A DNA stretch of 15,812 nt from Acidobacteriota bacterium. GTDB lineage: Bacteria; Acidobacteriota; Thermoanaerobaculia; Thermoanaerobaculales; Sulfomarinibacteraceae. The position numbers and the translations under genes are program-made. Under the pieces are notes generated by a model. That model saw nothing but the letters and a program-made list of their open reading frames with translations. It did no database searches and had not been told where the DNA came from. The stretch covers positions 1-15,812 of the forward strand of contig DAOWFV010000229.1 in assembly GCA_030637805.1 (NCBI GenBank), read 5' to 3'. Shown here piece by piece: positions 12,671 to 15,812 of the stretch. Within the stretch, counting starts at the first letter, position 1. Each line of letters begins with the position of its first letter.

Positions 12671-14365
12671 ATGAGCGACTTCAAACTTGAGCCGTATCCC
12701 GGGTTCCCGGGCATCCCCGGCCAGCTGTTGCTTGTGATTCTCGACGGCGTTGGCCTCTATCGCGGCCGAGCCGAGGGGTATGAAGCGAATGCCTTCGATC
12801 GTGCGGCCACACCGCATCTCGATGAACTCTTTCGGGAGGCGCCGGTCTCTCTCGAGCTCAAGGCGCACGGCACCGCCGTGGGCCTGCCGAGCGATAGTGA
12901 CATGGGCAACTCGGAGGTCGGACACAATGCCATGGGTGGAGGTAGGGTCTTCGAGCAGGGCGCCAAGCTCGTGAACCAGGCCATTGCGAGCGGAGAGCTC
13001 TTCGAAGGCTCGGTCTGGCGGCAGCTGGTCGATCGCGTCCGCGACCGGAGATCTACATTCCATCTCATCGGCCTCCTCTCCGATGGCAACGTCCACAGCC
13101 ACATCGAGCAGCTCGAGGCCCTGATCCAACGGCTCGCCGACGAAAAGGTGCCGAGAATTCGGCTGCATGCCTTGGCGGATGGTCGGGATGTCGGCCCGGT
13201 GACCTTTCATCTTTATCTGGATAGGATTCAGAGACTCCTCGACGAGATCTCCGAGCAAGGAGTCGACGCTCTGGTGGCATCCGGGGGCGGACGGATGCGC
13301 CTTACCATGGACCGATACAACGCAAATTGGGAGATGGTGCGCCGTGGATGGGAAACCCACGTATTGGGGGAGAGAGAACGATTCTTTCGGAGTGCGGGCG
13401 AGGCTGTCGAGGTGCTCCGCAGGGAGAATCCGGGCGTCATCGATCAGGACATGCCGGAGTTTGTGGTGGCTGACGCCGAGGGTCGCCCGGTTGGACCGAT
13501 CGAAGACGGAGACTCGGTGGTGTTCTTCAACTTCCGCGGCGATCGTGCTATCGAGATTTCGCGTGCGTTCACCGAGGCCAACTTAACCGAGTTCGATCGG
13601 AAGCGTGTCCCCGACGTGCTTTATGCCGGAATGATGGAGTACGACGGCGACCTCAAGATCCCACCTCTCTACCTCGTGAACCCTCCCGCCATTTCACGCA
13701 CTGTCTCCGAGTACCTCGTGCACAACGGAGTCAGCCAGCTCGCTACCGCGGAGACCCAGAAGTTCGGGCACGTCACCTACTTCTGGAATGGCAACAACTC
13801 GGAGAAGTTCGACGCCGAGTTCGAAAGCTGGGTCGAGGTTCCCAGCGACGACGTTCCCTTCGACCGCGAACCACAGATGAAGGCGCGCGAGGTGTGCGCG
13901 GTGGTGGCCGACGACCTCCGGACCAGGGGCCATCGGTTCATCCGCGTAAACTTCGCAAACGGCGACATGGTGGGCCATACCGGCTCGCTGTCGGCGGCGA
14001 TCCGTGCGATGGAGGTCGTGGACGAGTGTGTGGGGCGACTCGTCGATGAAGTTCGCAGATCCGGCGCCACGATGGTCGTCACTGCCGACCACGGCAATCT
14101 GGACATGATGTGGGAGGTCGACGGGAAGACCGGCGAGGTGAAACGGGACGCGGCGGGCGAACCCGTTCTCAAGACCAGCCACACCCTGTCGCCGGTACCC
14201 TGGTGCCTGGTGGGAGCCGAGGCCGAACGCTTCCAGGCAAACGCCGCGGTTCGCGAACCCAGTCTGGGTAACATCGCAGCGACGCTTCTGCTGCTCCTAG
14301 GCTTCCAGCCGCCGCCGGACTACCTGCCGCCTCTCGTGCTTCCCCGCGAAACCGTTAGCCGTTAG
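12671..14365 (+). CDS. gpmI: 2,3-bisphosphoglycerate-independent phosphoglycerate mutase
   Basis: GpmI interconverts 3- and 2-phosphoglycerate in glycolysis/gluconeogenesis using two Mn ions and a catalytic serine. Motifs seen: LLLVILDGVGL (metal Asp25), SDSDMGNSEVGHNAMGGGR (catalytic Ser81), the LADGRDVGP segment, GGGRMRLTMDRYNANWE, FFNFRGDRAIEI, FGHVTYFWNGN, NFANGDMVGHTG and TADHGNLD. At 564 residues it exceeds the usual ~510; one extension is an insert after TADHGN (MMWEVDGKTGEVKRDAAGEP). ATG 12671 has GGAG 5 bases upstream; ATG 12584 would add 29 residues without family likeness. The last codons and TAG stop (14354-14365) fall in heptad-like sequence (GTTAGCC twice) belonging to cassette C. 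Confidence 0.95.
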   Translation: MSDFKLEPYPGFPGIPGQLLLVILDGVGLYRGRAEGYEANAFDRAATPHLDELFREAPVSLELKAHGTAVGLPSDSDMGNSEVGHNAMGGGRVFEQGAKLVNQAIASGELFEGSVWRQLVDRVRDRRSTFHLIGLLSDGNVHSHIEQLEALIQRLADEKVPRIRLHALADGRDVGPVTFHLYLDRIQRLLDEISEQGVDALVASGGGRMRLTMDRYNANWEMVRRGWETHVLGERERFFRSAGEAVEVLRRENPGVIDQDMPEFVVADAEGRPVGPIEDGDSVVFFNFRGDRAIEISRAFTEANLTEFDRKRVPDVLYAGMMEYDGDLKIPPLYLVNPPAISRTVSEYLVHNGVSQLATAETQKFGHVTYFWNGNNSEKFDAEFESWVEVPSDDVPFDREPQMKAREVCAVVADDLRTRGHRFIRVNFANGDMVGHTGSLSAAIRAMEVVDECVGRLVDEVRRSGATMVVTADHGNLDMMWEVDGKTGEVKRDAAGEPVLKTSHTLSPVPWCLVGAEAERFQANAAVREPSLGNIAATLLLLLGFQPPPDYLPPLVLPRETVSR

Positions 14366-14527
14366 CCGTCAGGGTCTCAGGTCTCAGGCTTCAGGTCGCA
14401 CCAAAAGCGTTTACTGGATTCCTGCCATGTCAAGCCCCATTTGTAACTTCCGTGAGTTTTTCAATGCTTCCTGAATCCTGAAGTCGGGGACATGAGACCT
14501 GAAGCCTGAGACCTGAGACCTGGTACC
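14354..14527. repeat. Heptad-repeat cassette C with conserved core
   Basis: The left array reads as consecutive heptads GTTAGCC, GTTAGCC, GTCAGGG, TCTCAGG, TCTCAGG, CTTCAGG, TCGCACC (14354-14402). A core (about 14403-14468) follows, then CCTGAAT, CCTGAAG, a short break, and CCTGAAG, CCTGAGA, CCTGAGA, CCTGGTACC to 14527. Left and right arrays are inverted relative to each other, as in cassette A. The core shares GGA(C/T)TCCTGC, GTCAA-CCCC, TTGTAACTTCCG and a T-run with cassette B. Confidence 0.87.
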
Positions 14528-14534
14528 TTCTGAA

Positions 14535-14564
14535 TTGACCCCGGAATCCACCCTCTGTTAGAGT
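14535..14564 (+). promoter_or_regulatory. Probable accA promoter, leaderless transcript
   Basis: TTGACC (14535-14540) and TAGAGT (14559-14564) are separated by 18 bases and resemble a sigma-70-type -35/-10 pair. The -10 ends 6 bases before the accA ATG, so transcription would begin at or next to the start codon, and no Shine-Dalgarno is present (CCGGGC lies between). Confidence 0.6.
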
Positions 14565-14570
14565 CCGGGC

Positions 14571-15527
14571 ATGGCGACGCCGACGCTGCCGTTCCTGGAG
14601 CCGATCGAAGAGTTGCGGGCTCGTATCAGCGAGCTCGAGGCAGCCGGGACCTCCGTGCCCAATGCCAGCGAGGATTTGGCCAGCGCTCGCCGGGAACTGG
14701 ATGCCGCCATCAATCGCGTTTTTTCGACGATCACACCGTGGCAGCAGTGCCAGCTCGCGAGGCACCCAGACCGGCCGTATACGATGGCCTACTTTCACAG
14801 CATATTCACCGAGTTCACGGAGCTGCACGGAGATCGGAGATTCTCCGACGACCCGGCCATCGTTGCCGGGCTCGCGAGGTTCGATGGTGATCCGGTGGTG
14901 GTCGTGGGCCACCAGAAGGGGCGGGACACCGCCGAAAAACTGCGGCGCAACTTTGGCATGCCTCGCCCCGAAGGCTACCGTAAGGCGATCCGGATCATGG
15001 AACTTGCAGCCCGCTTCCGGCGACCGATCATCTCATTCATCGATACTCCCGGAGCGTATCCGGGGCTCGATGCAGAGGAAAGGGGCCAGGCCGAGGCCAT
15101 CGCCAACAACCTGGTTGAGATGGCCGGATTCCCTGTTCCGATCATCGTGGTGGTAACCGGGGAGGGCGGATCCGGCGGAGCGCTGGCCCTCGGCATCGGT
15201 GACCGTGTGCTGATGCTGCAGCACGCGATCTACTCGGTGATCTCCCCTGAGGGCTGTGCCGCCATCCTGTGGAAGGACCAGGCGCGGGCGGAGGACGCAG
15301 CCCGCGCCCTTCGACTCACCGCACAGGATCTCAAGCGCTTCGGGATCATCGACGAGATCCTGCCCGAGCCCGCGGGAGGAGCCCATATGGACCCCGGGAA
15401 GATGGCGGATACCGTAGCCGCGGCAATTCGGCGACATCTGAAGCAACTCCGCAAGCTGAAGCCGGACGCCCTGGTCAGCCGCCGTTACAAGAAGTTCCGT
15501 GCGATGGGCGTTTTCAACGATCGTTGA
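14571..15527 (+). CDS. accA: Acetyl-CoA carboxylase carboxyltransferase subunit alpha
   Basis: AccA with AccD transfers the carboxyl group from biotin on AccB to acetyl-CoA, the first committed step of fatty acid synthesis. The 318-residue length is typical. Seen are the N-terminal helical part (EPIEELRARISELEA), HPDRPYTMAYFHSIFTEFTELHGDRRFSDDPAIVAGLARFDGDPVVVVGHQKGRDTAEKLRRNFGMPRPEGYRKAIRIM, FIDTPGAYPGLDAEERGQAEAIA, the oxyanion-hole segment TGEGGSGGALALG, and SPEGCAAILWKD. No accD is nearby, as in many bacteria. ATG 14571 is the first codon of the natural N-terminus and lies 6 bases after a -10-like hexamer, so translation is likely leaderless. Confidence 0.97.
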   Translation: MATPTLPFLEPIEELRARISELEAAGTSVPNASEDLASARRELDAAINRVFSTITPWQQCQLARHPDRPYTMAYFHSIFTEFTELHGDRRFSDDPAIVAGLARFDGDPVVVVGHQKGRDTAEKLRRNFGMPRPEGYRKAIRIMELAARFRRPIISFIDTPGAYPGLDAEERGQAEAIANNLVEMAGFPVPIIVVVTGEGGSGGALALGIGDRVLMLQHAIYSVISPEGCAAILWKDQARAEDAARALRLTAQDLKRFGIIDEILPEPAGGAHMDPGKMADTVAAAIRRHLKQLRKLKPDALVSRRYKKFRAMGVFNDR

Positions 15528-15608
15528 ACCCCCCATGTGCCCCCGCTACCATCCGCATCCACCGTCCGTTGGGACCAGAGCTCCCTATGAAGTCCGGGAG
15601 TTATCGGG

Positions 15609-15812
15609 TTGAGCACCTCCGCGCGGATCTGGGTGCGCCACTTCACAACAGTGGCAATCGCCATCCTTTTGGTAGGGATGGGGGTGCTGATAACCCAACG
15701 CATGGGCAAGCTGCAAACGACGGTAATAGAGGTGGACAGCGGCACGATCGTCAGCAGCGACGGAGATCGTGCCGTCGGGGTTTACACCGGTTTCGAGTTT
15801 GTGGAGAGGGTC
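15609..15812 (+). CDS. Start of a membrane-anchored or secreted protein (3' end outside window)
   Basis: The frame from TTG 15609 is open to the end of the window (68 codons). Residues 1-10 are polar and basic (STSARIWVRH), residues ~11-30 form one hydrophobic helix (FTTVAIAILLVGMGVLITQ), and the rest is hydrophilic (VIEVDSGTIVSSDGDRAVGVYTGFEFVERV). This is the pattern of an N-terminal signal anchor or uncleaved signal sequence with an extracytoplasmic domain. I cannot name a family from so little. TTG has GGGAG (15596-15600) 8 bases upstream, supporting this start. A different open frame from ATG 15587 gives a His/Arg/Gly-rich sequence and is less credible. Confidence 0.6.
   Translation, partial: MSTSARIWVRHFTTVAIAILLVGMGVLITQRMGKLQTTVIEVDSGTIVSSDGDRAVGVYTGFEFVERV

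Noticed and set aside
15587..15812. Alternative frame from ATG 15587 at the end of the window
   Set aside because: It is open but His/Arg/Gly/Gln-rich and looks like an out-of-frame reading; the frame from TTG 15609 gives a clear membrane segment and has a ribosome site.

Overview
The window is chromosomal DNA of a high-GC, Gram-negative bacterium; every convincing gene is on the + strand. LpxB (lipid A), RimO, RibF, GpmI and AccA are core enzymes. PrsW-type protease, RodZ-like protein, PP2C phosphatase and the repeat-protein family near 7.1-9.8 kb suggest an uncultured Acidobacteriota-like lineage (possibly Thermoanaerobaculia). That placement is inference from gene style and codon use, not a search result.

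Layout. Bases 1-399 are the 3' end of a gene for a very acidic protein tail made of 12-residue repeats, followed by an HU/IHF protein and a HIT-family hydrolase/phosphorylase (444-1244). Two small membrane proteins follow (1430-2054), then lpxB (2249-3370), rimO (3626-5047), ribF (5056-6021) and a PrsW-like intramembrane protease (6018-7037); rimO-ribF-prsW are tightly spaced and probably cotranscribed. From 7107 to 11379 lies a cluster that looks regulatory or envelope-associated: two related helical-repeat proteins flank a RodZ-like HTH membrane protein, then a J-domain/TPR protein and a PP2C phosphatase. The last part carries a mannosyl-3-phosphoglycerate-phosphatase-like HAD enzyme, GpmI, AccA and the start of an anchored protein that runs off the window.

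The most unusual content is between the genes. Three gaps (1257-1440, 2051-2235, 11386-11545) are almost completely filled by single large imperfect palindromes with a short hairpin at the exact centre. The first two have the same size (about 184-185 bp) and can be aligned along the whole arm. A fourth copy at 12337-12540 keeps its ends and one arm but has its interior replaced by an array of 7-bp repeats. Heptad arrays of the CAGGTCN/CCTGANN type also occupy the gaps at 3425-3569 and 14354-14527, and the arrays at 12.4 and 14.4 kb enclose the same roughly 75-bp core. The repeat ends often coincide with start or stop codons of the neighbouring genes.

Three genes (7107, 7888, accA) have a TANNNT hexamer ending exactly 6 bases before the start codon, which suggests leaderless mRNAs. 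No tRNA, rRNA, CRISPR array, complete insertion sequence or transposase gene was seen.
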